Shown here one piece after another: positions 6,127-14,514 of a stretch of DNA of 34,072 bases. The stretch's first letter is position 1. Each line of letters begins with the position of its first letter. Location of the stretch: the NCBI GenBank assembly GCA_947169155.1, contig CAMVON010000004.1:113012-147083 (forward strand). Direction: 5' to 3'. Made by a program: the position numbers and the translations under genes. The notes beneath the pieces are model-generated. The model did no database searches. It was not told the origin of the DNA and saw only the letters and a program-made list of their open reading frames with translations. This DNA comes from an uncultured Clostridiaceae bacterium (GTDB lineage: Bacteria > Bacillota > Clostridia > TANB77 > CAG-465).

Positions 6127-8757
6127 ATGACTTTTTATGATAATGAACTAGATGAAGTAATATCAAGCTTGTCTACATCAGAAGATGGGCTAACAAGTGC
6201 TGAGGCTAAATCTAGATTATTAAGAAATGGAAAAAATAAACTAAGAGAAGGACACAAAAAAAGTAAATTTGCAAAATTTATGGATCAATTCAAAGATCTT
6301 ATGATTATAATATTAATAATTGCAGCTATATTTAGCGGCATTAGCTCTTATGCAAATCATGAGCCATATACAGATACTATTATAATATTACTTGTAGTAT
6401 TTTTAAATGCTATGATGGGATTTGTTCAAGAACTAAAAGCAGAATCTGCAGTTGAGTCTTTAAGAAAAATGACTGCAACAGTTGCAAGAGTAAAAAGAGA
6501 TGGAAAAACTCAAGTAGTAAATACTGAAGATATAGTAATAGGAGATATATTAGAACTTGAAGCAGGAGATAGAGTACCAGCCGATGCAAGAGTAATATGG
6601 GAAGTTCAATCTAGCGTAGATGAGTCAATGCTTACTGGTGAATCAGAAATGGTACAAAAAGATGTAGAACGTGTTGGAAGTAACGTTCCTCTTAATGAAA
6701 GAACAAACATGGTTTATTCAGGATGTAATGTGGTTTATGGTAAAATGATTGCTGTTGTTACTGCTACAGGAATGGATACAGAACTTGGTAAAATTGCATC
6801 AACAATTCAAAAGGATAAAGATGTTTTATCTCCACTACAAATAAAGATAAACAATGTATCAAAAGTTTTATCTGCTATTATTGGTATAATAATTGCAGCA
6901 ATACTTGTATATTCAATATATGTAGGAAATGATTTACTAGAATCAATTATGCTTTGTATTTCACTTGCAGTTGCAGCAATTCCTGAAGGATTACCTGCAG
7001 TAATAACAATTGCACTTTCTTTAGGTACAACTTCAATGGCAAAAAGAAATACAATAGTACGTAAAATATCATCTGTAGAGACTTTAGGTTCAGTAGATGT
7101 AATTTGTTCAGATAAAACTGGTACAATTACACAAAACAAAATGACAGTAAGAGAAGTCATTTTCAATAATAAACATTTCAATGTAGATAAAGAACCAATA
7201 GAAAATTCTGAGCTTATCATAAACATGATGGTACTTTGTAATAATACAGAAGTGGATCAAGAAAATGGTGGAGAACTTATTGGAGATCCAACAGAGACAG
7301 CATTATTTAAATATGCAACAGACAGAGGATACAATCCACTACAAATTGTAAAAGAGCATGTAAGAATAACAGAAGCACCATTTGATTCAGATAGAAAGAT
7401 GATGACTACTGTAAACGAGATAAATGGCAAAAAAGTTGCAATAACAAAAGGTGGAAATGATGCATTACTAGATAGATGTACTAGTTACAATATAAATGGT
7501 AATGTTAGACCATTAACTGACCAAGATAGAAAAACAATAAAACGTTTTGAAAAAGAAATGGCAGATAAATCACTAAGGGTATTATCATTTGCATATAAAG
7601 TTGTAGATTATATCCCTGATGATGAAAATGAGCTATTAAGTCTAGAAAATGATTTAATATTTGTTGGAATGGTTGGTATGATGGATCCACCAAGAGCAAC
7701 AGTTAAAGAAAGCATAACTCGTTGTAAAGAGGCTGGAATTCGTCCTGTCATGATTACTGGAGATAGCTTAACTACAGCATCAGCTATTGCAAAAGACATT
7801 GGAATTTTAACAGATGGACAACTTGCAATAGAAGGTAAAGACTTAGATAAAATGACAGACTATGAATTAATGGACAATATTGAAAAATATAGTGTATACG
7901 CAAGAGTTCAACCAGAGCACAAAGTACGAATTGTAAAAGCATGGCAATCTAGAGATAAAGTTGTTGCTATGACTGGAGATGGTGTAAATGATGCACCAGC
8001 AATTAAACTTTCTCACGTAGGAATTGGTATGGGTAAAACTGGTACAGAAGTTACAAAATCTGTAGCAGATGTAGTACTTGTAGACGATAGTTTTAGTACA
8101 ATTGTTGATGCAGTAGAAGAAGGTAGAAAGATTTATGATAACATCCGTAATGATATCATTTATTCACTATCAAGTAACTTTGCTGAGATGATTATTGTAA
8201 TAGTTGGACTACTTATGAAAGTAAATATTTTCTTACCAATTCACATACTATATGTTGACCTTGCAACAGATTCTATTCCATCTATCTGCTTAGCTTTTGA
8301 AAAAGCAGAAAAAGGAATAATGAAGAGAAAACCAAAACCTGTAAACAAACCATTCTTTACACCATTCATTATTGCAAACCTAGCTATTTCTGCAATAATA
8401 GAAGCAGCTATTTGCTTAGGTGTATACATTTTTGCAAAAGGACATTTTGGAGCAGACGTAGCACAAACAATGTCATTCTTATGCTTAATTGTTCAAGAAA
8501 TAACATATGGTATTAACTGTAGAAACTTAAAAGAACCAATCACAAAACAAGGATTATTCTCAAACAAAGCAATGAACTTGGGTGTACTTGGACTAATACT
8601 TCTTCAAATATTAGTTTTTGCAACACCTATAAGAAACATATTAAAAATAACTCCATTAACACTTTCTCAAGTTGGAATAATAGTAGGAGTAAATATAGTT
8701 GCATTCTTAATAATTGAATTATCTAAGTTTGTAACAAGAAAATTCTTTAAAGATTAG
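6127..8757 (+). CDS. P2-type cation-transporting ATPase
   Basis: An 876-residue P-type ATPase that pumps cations across the membrane at the cost of ATP. It has an N-terminal cation-ATPase domain (about 1-55), first helix pair (57-73, 84-101), actuator TGES (170-173), M4 motif IPEGLP (285-290, E287), phosphorylation site DKTGT (D329), nucleotide-domain KGGND (441-445), TGDS (545-548) and hinge TGDGVNDAP (616-624). Six further helices lie at the C-terminus. M5 has N684 and E687. M6 reads DLATDSIPSICLAFEKAEKGIM (quoted as motif, 711 onwards), with Asp at 711 as in Na,K-ATPase rather than the Asn of SERCA pumps. The ion is therefore uncertain: Ca2+ by M4, possibly Na+ or K+ by M6. Own promoter and terminator. 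Confidence 0.92.
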   Translation: MTFYDNELDEVISSLSTSEDGLTSAEAKSRLLRNGKNKLREGHKKSKFAKFMDQFKDLMIIILIIAAIFSGISSYANHEPYTDTIIILLVVFLNAMMGFVQELKAESAVESLRKMTATVARVKRDGKTQVVNTEDIVIGDILELEAGDRVPADARVIWEVQSSVDESMLTGESEMVQKDVERVGSNVPLNERTNMVYSGCNVVYGKMIAVVTATGMDTELGKIASTIQKDKDVLSPLQIKINNVSKVLSAIIGIIIAAILVYSIYVGNDLLESIMLCISLAVAAIPEGLPAVITIALSLGTTSMAKRNTIVRKISSVETLGSVDVICSDKTGTITQNKMTVREVIFNNKHFNVDKEPIENSELIINMMVLCNNTEVDQENGGELIGDPTETALFKYATDRGYNPLQIVKEHVRITEAPFDSDRKMMTTVNEINGKKVAITKGGNDALLDRCTSYNINGNVRPLTDQDRKTIKRFEKEMADKSLRVLSFAYKVVDYIPDDENELLSLENDLIFVGMVGMMDPPRATVKESITRCKEAGIRPVMITGDSLTTASAIAKDIGILTDGQLAIEGKDLDKMTDYELMDNIEKYSVYARVQPEHKVRIVKAWQSRDKVVAMTGDGVNDAPAIKLSHVGIGMGKTGTEVTKSVADVVLVDDSFSTIVDAVEEGRKIYDNIRNDIIYSLSSNFAEMIIVIVGLLMKVNIFLPIHILYVDLATDSIPSICLAFEKAEKGIMKRKPKPVNKPFFTPFIIANLAISAIIEAAICLGVYIFAKGHFGADVAQTMSFLCLIVQEITYGINCRNLKEPITKQGLFSNKAMNLGVLGLILLQILVFATPIRNILKITPLTLSQVGIIVGVNIVAFLIIELSKFVTRKFFKD

Positions 8758-8763
8758 GATAAT

Positions 8764-8801
8764 AAAAGCGAGTAGAACAAAAACTACTTGCTTTTCTTTT
8801 T
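8764..8801 (+). terminator. Terminator of the cation ATPase gene
   Basis: A 12-bp stem with one G-U pair, AAAAGCGAGTAG (8764-8775) with CTACTTGCTTTT (8784-8795), 8-base loop, followed by CTTTTT. Confidence 0.88.
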
Positions 8802-8810
8802 ACATAACAC

Positions 8811-8839
8811 TTTATTTTTTAGCACTTTTGGTGTATAAT
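8811..8839 (+). promoter_or_regulatory. Promoter of the CobW-like / VOC operon
   Basis: TATAAT at 8834-8839 with a weak TTTATT (8811-8816) 17 bases upstream. I looked for a Zur-type inverted repeat here, since many COG0523 genes are zinc-regulated, and did not see one. Confidence 0.5.
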
Positions 8840-8867
8840 ACTTAAGACAAAAAAGGAGAGAGAAAAA

Positions 8868-10067
8868 ATGGCAAATAAAATTGTTCCAATTACATTACTT
8901 ACTGGATATTTAGGATCTGGTAAAACAACATTAATAAATCATATATTAAATAACCAAGAGGGTTATAAAGTAGCAGTAATAGTAAACGATATAGGCGAAG
9001 TAAATATAGACGCAGACTTAATTGCAAAAGGTGGAGTAGTAAATCAAACAGATGATAGCTTAGTTCCACTACAAAATGGATGTATTTGTTGTACATTAAA
9101 AGTAGATTTAATGCAACAAATTGTAGACCTAATTAAAACAGGTACTTTCGATTACATTTTAATCGAAGCAAGTGGTATATGCGAACCAATTCCAATTGCA
9201 CAAACAATTACAGTACTTTCAGATTCAACTAAACAATACGGTCTACCTCAAATTTGTAGATTAGATAATGTTGTATCTGTAGTAGATGCACTAAGACTTG
9301 CAACTGAGTTTGGATGTGGAGATAATCTTGTAAAAGAAGATTTAGATGAAGAAGATATAGAAAATCTTATCATTCAACAAATAGAATTTTGCAATACTAT
9401 AATACTTAATAAAGTAGATGAAGTAACTCCTGAAGAACTTGCTAGAGTAAAAGCTATAATTAAAAAATTACAACCAAACGCAGATATTATTGAAACAAAC
9501 TTTGGTAAAGTAGACGTATCTGAACTACTTAACACAAACAAATTTAATTTTGAACAAGCAGCAACAAGCGCTGGTTGGGTAGCTGAACTTGAAAGTGATG
9601 TAGAAGACGATGACGACGATGATGATGACGATCACCATGATCACGAAGAACATGAACATCATGGACATCATCACCACCATGACGAAAGTGAAGTAGAAGA
9701 ATATGGTATTTCATCATTTGTATACTATAGAAGAAAACCTTTAAAGGTAAATAAATTTGAAAATTTCTTAGATGAATTTCCAAAGAGTGTAATAAGAGCA
9801 AAAGGTTTAATCTGGTTAAGTGATGATGACTATATGTCATATTGCTTTGAACAAGCTGGAAAACAAAAAACTATTTCTGAAGCTGGACAATGGATTGCTA
9901 CAGCTCCAAAATCTGAACTTAAGAAAATATTAGAACTAAATCCAGATATACAAAAAGTTTGGGATGAAGCTGTTGGAGATAGAATGACTAAAATAGTATT
10001 CATTGGAAGAGATATGGATAAAAAAGATATAATTGCAAAATTAGATGATTGCTTAGCAGACTTTTAG
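8868..10067 (+). CDS. COG0523/CobW-family GTP-binding metallochaperone
   Basis: A 399-residue G3E-family GTPase. The Walker A is GYLGSGKTT (13-21), the metal-binding CxCC motif is GCICC (71-75), the EASG switch segment is at 100-103 and the guanine-specificity motif NKVD is at 181-184. Residues 246-272 form a run of Asp followed by many His, a likely metal-binding loop. The C-terminal CobW domain follows (about 279-399, with RAKGLIWL). Family members hand zinc, cobalt or nickel to client enzymes; the His-rich loop with CxCC suggests Zn or another divalent metal, but the client is unknown. The VOC gene follows 11 bases downstream in the same operon. Ordinary nitrile-hydratase or cobalamin partners are absent nearby. 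Confidence 0.88.
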   Translation: MANKIVPITLLTGYLGSGKTTLINHILNNQEGYKVAVIVNDIGEVNIDADLIAKGGVVNQTDDSLVPLQNGCICCTLKVDLMQQIVDLIKTGTFDYILIEASGICEPIPIAQTITVLSDSTKQYGLPQICRLDNVVSVVDALRLATEFGCGDNLVKEDLDEEDIENLIIQQIEFCNTIILNKVDEVTPEELARVKAIIKKLQPNADIIETNFGKVDVSELLNTNKFNFEQAATSAGWVAELESDVEDDDDDDDDDHHDHEEHEHHGHHHHHDESEVEEYGISSFVYYRRKPLKVNKFENFLDEFPKSVIRAKGLIWLSDDDYMSYCFEQAGKQKTISEAGQWIATAPKSELKKILELNPDIQKVWDEAVGDRMTKIVFIGRDMDKKDIIAKLDDCLADF

Positions 10068-10078
10068 GAGGAACCACT

Positions 10079-10483
10079 ATGAAATGGAGCCAAATGATAC
10101 CAGAATTTGATGTTTTTAACCTAGGCGAAACTTTACACTTCTATGTGGATTTAATCGGTTTTAAAGTCGTTTATGACCGTCCAGAAGATAAATTTGCTTT
10201 CATTGAAATGGAAGATGTACAATTTATGGTTCAAGAAATTGATCCAACAAGCAATAAATGGGATACAGGAACTTTAGACTATCCATTAGGAAGAGGTATT
10301 AATTTCCAAATAGATGTTAAAAATATAGATGAAATATATAATAAGTTAAAAGAAGCAGATTATAAAATATTTGTAGAAATGGAAGACCATTACTACAGAA
10401 AAGATGATGAAATGCTTGGAGAAAGAGAATTCTTAGTTCAAGATCCAAACGGATTCTTACTAAGATTTGCACAAGATATATAA
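10079..10483 (+). CDS. VOC-family (glyoxalase/bleomycin-resistance fold) protein
   Basis: A 134-residue protein with paired beta-alpha-beta-beta-beta modules of the vicinal oxygen chelate superfamily. The first module has LGETLHFYVDLIGFKVVY (15-32); the second ends with the typical EREFLVQDPNGFLLRFAQ segment. It resembles the BLMT-type bleomycin-resistance branch, which binds drugs without catalysis, but the family also holds metal-dependent enzymes and function cannot be fixed. The ATG at 10079 is chosen because AGGAGG (10066-10071) sits directly upstream, overlapping the stop of the GTPase gene, which implies coupled translation. An upstream in-frame ATG at 10049 lies inside the GTPase gene and lacks a good site. 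Confidence 0.8.
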   Translation: MKWSQMIPEFDVFNLGETLHFYVDLIGFKVVYDRPEDKFAFIEMEDVQFMVQEIDPTSNKWDTGTLDYPLGRGINFQIDVKNIDEIYNKLKEADYKIFVEMEDHYYRKDDEMLGEREFLVQDPNGFLLRFAQDI

Positions 10484-10510
10484 AGGGAGTACAAAAGTAC
10501 TCCTTTTTTT
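10484..10510 (+). terminator. Terminator of the CobW-like / VOC operon
   Basis: Stem GGAGTAC (10486-10492) with GTACTCC (10497-10503), AAAA loop, then a run of seven T. Confidence 0.88.
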
Positions 10511-10511
10511 C

Positions 10512-10540
10512 TTGACTTTGAAGATACTCAAGTATATAAT
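10512..10540 (+). promoter_or_regulatory. Promoter of aminotransferase 1
   Basis: TTGACT (10512-10517), 17-base spacer, TATAAT (10535-10540), beginning immediately after the preceding terminator. The leader to 10636 is about 90 bases and ends in AAAAAGGAGG; I see no obvious folded regulator in it. Confidence 0.75.
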
Positions 10541-10635
10541 ACTTTCGACATCGGTGAATATTTCAAACTATTATAATTAATAGCTTTATACATCTACAGC
10601 AAATGATATAGATTATGAAAAAGGAGGTATAAAAA

Positions 10636-11880
10636 ATGAATCACAAAGAAAAGTATAGTATGACTGAGTATTTTGATATTGCTATTGATAACGGAGCTCT
10701 GCTTTTAGATGCTTCAAATCTAGACTGGTTAACTTTTCCACTATACTCTTGTATAAGAGATGAGATACATAGGCAAGTAGACCTAAGAACAATAGATTTT
10801 GACTGGGGATATAACAGCCCAGGTGGAAAAGACGAGCTAAAAGAATTAATAGCAAAACATGAGTCTCATATCGAGAAAACAACAATAGATAAAGATGAAA
10901 TTGTATTAACAGGAAATGGCACAACAGGTGCACTAAATTATGTTTTACAATGCATTTTAAAACTAAATCACTTTAACACAGGAATAAAAGTAATGTATGG
11001 TGTTCCATCATACGATGGTTTTGACAGAGCTTTAGATTTTTATGAATTTAAACCAGTACAAATATTGCTTCAAAAAGATAAAGATTATAGGATGACATTA
11101 GATGATGTTAAAAAAGCATATTCAAAAGACTGTAAGGTAATTATAATATCTAATCCATCAAATCCATCTGTTACTTTTATTAATAAAGATGAAATTGAAA
11201 AGATACTTAAGTTTGCAATAGAAAAGGATATGTATATTATCTATGATGCTATATTTGAAGAATCACCTTCATATACAAATAGTGAGTATCCAGTATATCC
11301 TATTGTAAAAGATTATCCAAAGTTTATCAAAGTAAAAGGACTTAGTAAAGATGCTCCTCACTTGAGTGATTTTAGATGTGGATGGACAATTTGTAAAAAT
11401 AAAAAGCTAAATGAATTATTACTTAAAGTTGCAAGTAGTGTGAACTTTTCTAACTCTACATTTTTAGAAAATATTGAAATAGCAGAAATGAGAAATAGAG
11501 TAGAAATAGATGAAAACATCTCATCAGATTATAGATATGTATATGAGGAAGATAAAAAGCTATATAACCATATGATTAAAGATACACTAAATGCTGCTTA
11601 TGACTATTTAATGTCGCAAAATGATGTAGTAGAAAATGTTATTTATCCAGACTGTGGAAACATTCTATATATCACATTAAATAAACAAGCTTGTAATAAA
11701 AAAGGTGTATATACCTCACATGAACTATTCATGTATATCATGGAAAAAGAAAACATTTCAATAACTCCAGGGCACTGCTTTGGAGCTCCACTAGAAGACT
11801 TAGCTTTTAGAGTAACTATCTCTAGAGGATATGATGCTTTTATGAATGGAATAGAAAGAATTGTTAAGTTATTTAAATAA
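10636..11880 (+). CDS. PLP-dependent aminotransferase, class I/II (paralogue 1)
   Basis: A 414-residue fold-type I PLP enzyme. The phosphate-binding segment GNGTTGAL is at 93-100, the cofactor-contacting NPSNP at 173-177, the pyridine-N aspartate D204 in YDAIFEE, the Schiff-base lysine K238 in KGLSKDAP and the substrate-carboxylate Arg in RCGW (247-250). All key residues are present, so it is probably an active transaminase or related lyase. It is closely similar along its whole length to the enzyme at 20271, sharing EYFDI, NGALL, DASNLDW and SDxRCGW, which points to a duplication. It has its own promoter and terminator, whereas paralogue 2 sits inside the seven-gene operon. Substrate unknown. 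Confidence 0.88.
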   Translation: MNHKEKYSMTEYFDIAIDNGALLLDASNLDWLTFPLYSCIRDEIHRQVDLRTIDFDWGYNSPGGKDELKELIAKHESHIEKTTIDKDEIVLTGNGTTGALNYVLQCILKLNHFNTGIKVMYGVPSYDGFDRALDFYEFKPVQILLQKDKDYRMTLDDVKKAYSKDCKVIIISNPSNPSVTFINKDEIEKILKFAIEKDMYIIYDAIFEESPSYTNSEYPVYPIVKDYPKFIKVKGLSKDAPHLSDFRCGWTICKNKKLNELLLKVASSVNFSNSTFLENIEIAEMRNRVEIDENISSDYRYVYEEDKKLYNHMIKDTLNAAYDYLMSQNDVVENVIYPDCGNILYITLNKQACNKKGVYTSHELFMYIMEKENISITPGHCFGAPLEDLAFRVTISRGYDAFMNGIERIVKLFK

Positions 11881-11881
11881 A

Positions 11882-11914
11882 AGATACCAGCTTTTTAGTT
11901 GGTATCTCTTTTTT
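11882..11914. terminator. Bidirectional terminator between convergent genes
   Basis: An 11-bp stem with one G-U pair, AGATACCAGCT (11882-11892) with AGTTGGTATCT (11897-11907), TTTT loop, then CTTTTTT on the plus strand. It overlaps the stop codon (11895-11897) of the minus-strand gene. Confidence 0.85.
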
Positions 11915-13151
11915 GTTTTACGCGACCTAAAGTATAATTATCGCATTTTCTATTCCTTAAAGCCTCTATCGGATTTGGACCTTTTTCAAACCTATAATCA
12001 CAGCCAAATCTACGTATTGTCTTACAAATAACATCATGACTTGGAACAAAGGCAATATTGTTATTAACAACACTTTGGTATTTAAAGAAATTACTATCAT
12101 TTGGCATATTATCTACAGGGCAATAATCTTCTAGTAGTGAAGTATAAGTTACTGTATATTTTAATACGTCACGCACATATTCTACATTTGGATGTAGTTT
12201 AATTAGTTCTGGAAATTCTCCACTACCTACCAAACAGTTCCAGTCTTTATTCTCGTATTTTTTAAGCAGTTTTGCACTTTCTTGTAAATCTGCTACACTT
12301 TGGAAAAAGCATTTTTCCCAAACACAATAGATACTTTTATCTATCTCATCCTTCATAGCACTATAATACAAATAGCAAGTTGTATACATATGCATTACTA
12401 AGTTTTCAAGAAAAGTCAAAGTAGTATTAAGTAAAGAACCATATTGAGTAACATGTTCTTCTTCAACCATTCCAATTTCTTGGTATAATCTTCTACCAAT
12501 ATCTGATGGATATAGATTACACACATTCATATAAAAATTCATTGTTTGTTGTTCTGCAGCTGTAATTACATTAGAATGTAACTTAGTAATTAGTGGAACA
12601 TTAGAAGCGCTCCAACGTTTTACATTATCTTCTGGATATCTGTGATGAGATATTGTAGGTCTTGCAGGAGTAATATCTGAATATTTCCCAACAAGATAGC
12701 TTGCATCTTTACCATATTCTAGTTTCATTAAATTAGAATAACGATATAAATGGTCAAAATCTTCAAGAAGAGCAAAATCTAGAGATTCCTTAACATATTT
12801 GTCTGGCTCACATTGTGCCATATGCGCAGTAAGATCTACTGCAAGTAGCTCATAAATTATTGTTTCATCTAAAATATTTTCATCAATTGGTTTTAAGCAT
12901 TGTATCTTCTTTTGCATTTGTTGGTGAATGGTTCTAATCTTAGATAATTCTCTTCTTAAGTCATTATCTTGGCAATTTCTTTGAAAGTTATGAAGAAAAA
13001 AAGCATTTTCAGTTTCACAACCATTCATTAGTATTACTCTAGCTTTAGTATAAGGGCTAGCTGTTTTAGAATTATATGGCATTGGATATATTTCTTCCCA
13101 GTTATAATACTCTTCAAAATTAATTGGACTATTAAATTCAAATGGATTCAT
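11895..13151 (-). CDS. Large ferritin-like di-iron family protein, function unknown
   Basis: A 418-residue soluble, mostly helical protein that I do not recognise by name. Its helices carry the carboxylate/histidine order expected of ferritin-like di-iron proteins: E101, then DFDH (131-134), then E200 and EEEH (230-233). This is the E, (D/E)xxH, E, ExxH pattern that binds two metals. It is much longer than rubrerythrin or ferritin (about 150-190 residues), with an N-terminal aromatic segment of about 80 residues and a C-terminal region of about 150 residues rich in Cys and Tyr. AGGAGG precedes the ATG on the minus strand. It stands alone, convergent with aminotransferase 1 and divergent from the J-domain gene. 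Fold assignment is an inference from motif spacing. Confidence 0.6.
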   Translation of the reverse strand: MNPFEFNSPINFEEYYNWEEIYPMPYNSKTASPYTKARVILMNGCETENAFFLHNFQRNCQDNDLRRELSKIRTIHQQMQKKIQCLKPIDENILDETIIYELLAVDLTAHMAQCEPDKYVKESLDFALLEDFDHLYRYSNLMKLEYGKDASYLVGKYSDITPARPTISHHRYPEDNVKRWSASNVPLITKLHSNVITAAEQQTMNFYMNVCNLYPSDIGRRLYQEIGMVEEEHVTQYGSLLNTTLTFLENLVMHMYTTCYLYYSAMKDEIDKSIYCVWEKCFFQSVADLQESAKLLKKYENKDWNCLVGSGEFPELIKLHPNVEYVRDVLKYTVTYTSLLEDYCPVDNMPNDSNFFKYQSVVNNNIAFVPSHDVICKTIRRFGCDYRFEKGPNPIEALRNRKCDNYTLGRVKQKRDTN

Positions 13152-13218
13152 TACATACCTCCTAGTCTAACATTATGTGATAGAATTGTAAAATATTACT
13201 ACAAACTAGTGGATTTCT

Positions 13219-13247
13219 TTGCATTGAGCAAGAAAATATTATACAAT
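13219..13247 (+). promoter_or_regulatory. Promoter of the J-domain gene
   Basis: TTGCAT (13219-13224), 17-base spacer, TACAAT (13242-13247), 23 bases before the start codon. Confidence 0.6.
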
Positions 13248-13269
13248 ATTATTAGTGAGGTAATGTTTT

Positions 13270-13926
13270 ATGAGTTATTACGATATATTAGAAGTAAGTC
13301 CTAAGGCATCTAAAGAAGTAATAAAAAATGCATATAGAGCATTAAGCAAAAAGTATCATCCAGATACATACAAAGGTGACCTTAAGTACGCACAGGAAAA
13401 AATGAAAGAAATAAATACGGCATATGAAACTCTAATAGATGAAGATAAACGTTTAGTCTATGATTATGAAAATGGATACAAAATTGATCCAAACTCTGTA
13501 GTAGAAGAGTATGCACAAGCAGTAAGACAAAAAGAAGAATATGAGGAAGAAGAAAAGGAACAAGAAGAAACAAAAAAAGACATATTCAAATTTTTAAAAG
13601 AAAAGAAATATCTAACAATAGCTGGTGTATGTGCAATATTTATTGTAGCAGTATTTGTTGGTAATTTAATAGCTGGAGTAGGTGAGAAAAAAGAAGAAAA
13701 CAAAGAGACAAGTACTAAACCTACAACTACAACTACTACAACAAATACAAATAATTCATATGTACCAAGCTATAATCCAACAACTCAAAACACAACCAAA
13801 ACTGAAGAGAAGAAAGAAGAACCTAAAAAAGAAGAGGAAACAAAAACTGAAGAAAAAGATAATAGTAATGATAAACAAGAAAATATAGAAGAAGTAACAC
13901 CTCAAGAACCTGTAGGTGAGTCATAA
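13270..13926 (+). CDS. Membrane-anchored J-domain protein
   Basis: A 218-residue protein with an N-terminal J domain (1-67) that includes the HPD motif (30-32) needed to stimulate DnaK ATPase. An acidic coiled segment (about 78-105) and one membrane helix (about 114-137) follow, then a Thr/Asn-rich stretch and a Lys/Glu-rich tail. It lacks the Gly/Phe and zinc-finger parts of DnaJ, so it is not the housekeeping co-chaperone; it more likely recruits DnaK to the membrane. The low-complexity tail is probably disordered. The GTGAGG site precedes the ATG. The gene is monocistronic and convergent with the cyclophilin gene. Confidence 0.85.
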   Translation: MSYYDILEVSPKASKEVIKNAYRALSKKYHPDTYKGDLKYAQEKMKEINTAYETLIDEDKRLVYDYENGYKIDPNSVVEEYAQAVRQKEEYEEEEKEQEETKKDIFKFLKEKKYLTIAGVCAIFIVAVFVGNLIAGVGEKKEENKETSTKPTTTTTTTNTNNSYVPSYNPTTQNTTKTEEKKEEPKKEEETKTEEKDNSNDKQENIEEVTPQEPVGES

Positions 13927-13929
13927 AAA

Positions 13930-13963
13930 GGTAGTATAGAAAACTATACTACCTATTATTTTT
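13930..13963. terminator. Bidirectional terminator between J-domain and cyclophilin genes
   Basis: A 10-bp perfect stem GGTAGTATAG (13930-13939) with CTATACTACC (13944-13953) and AAAA loop. TATTATTTTTAT follows on the plus strand, and TTTTTAT follows when read on the minus strand. Confidence 0.85.
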
Positions 13964-13966
13964 ATC

Positions 13967-14494
13967 TTATACGTTATAGTGTATTGGCTCTGGGAACTTA
14001 ACTCCATGAGTATCGACTGTAACAGATTTCATAACTTGATCTTCAAGTGGTCTATCCATTGGTCCAGTTGGAGTGTTTGCAATTTTATCTACAACATCCA
14101 TTCCTTCAATTACTCTACCAAATGCAGCATAATCTCCATCTAGATGAGGAGAGTCTTGATGCATAATGAAAAATTGAGAACCAGCAGTGTTTGGCATCAT
14201 TGTTCTTGCCATAGATAGAACTCCTCTTTCATGTTTTAGGTCATTTGTTTTAAAACCATTTCTTGCAAATTCACCTTTAATTTTGTAACCAGGACCACCC
14301 ATTCCAGTTCCATCTGGGCATCCACCTTGAATCATAAATCCAGGAATTACTCTATGGAAAATTAGATCATCATAAAATCCTTTATTAATTAAAGATATAA
14401 AGTTATTTACTGTGTTTGGTGCTTTTGCAGGATATAGTTCTGCACGGATAATTCCACCATCTGCCATTTCAATAGTTACTATTGGATTTGCCAT
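13967..14494 (-). CDS. Cyclophilin-type peptidyl-prolyl cis-trans isomerase
   Basis: A 175-residue cytoplasmic cyclophilin that speeds proline isomerisation during protein folding. The catalytic core FHRVIPGFMIQGG (46-58) includes R48; GTGMGGPGYKIKGEF and the SMARTMMPNTAGSQFFI and DYAAFGRVIEGMDVV segments are typical. There is no signal peptide. AAAGGAG lies upstream on the minus strand. It follows the histidine phosphatase gene by 20 bases on the same strand, so the two are probably one operon, ended by the hairpin at 13930-13953. Confidence 0.94.
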   Translation of the reverse strand: MANPIVTIEMADGGIIRAELYPAKAPNTVNNFISLINKGFYDDLIFHRVIPGFMIQGGCPDGTGMGGPGYKIKGEFARNGFKTNDLKHERGVLSMARTMMPNTAGSQFFIMHQDSPHLDGDYAAFGRVIEGMDVVDKIANTPTGPMDRPLEDQVMKSVTVDTHGVKFPEPIHYNV

Positions 14495-14514
14495 AATATA
14501 TTTCTCCTTTCAAA

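Noticed and set aside
13682..13888. Lys-rich second frame inside the J-domain gene
   Set aside because: It results from low-complexity AAG/GAA coding of the J-protein tail and lacks its own signals.
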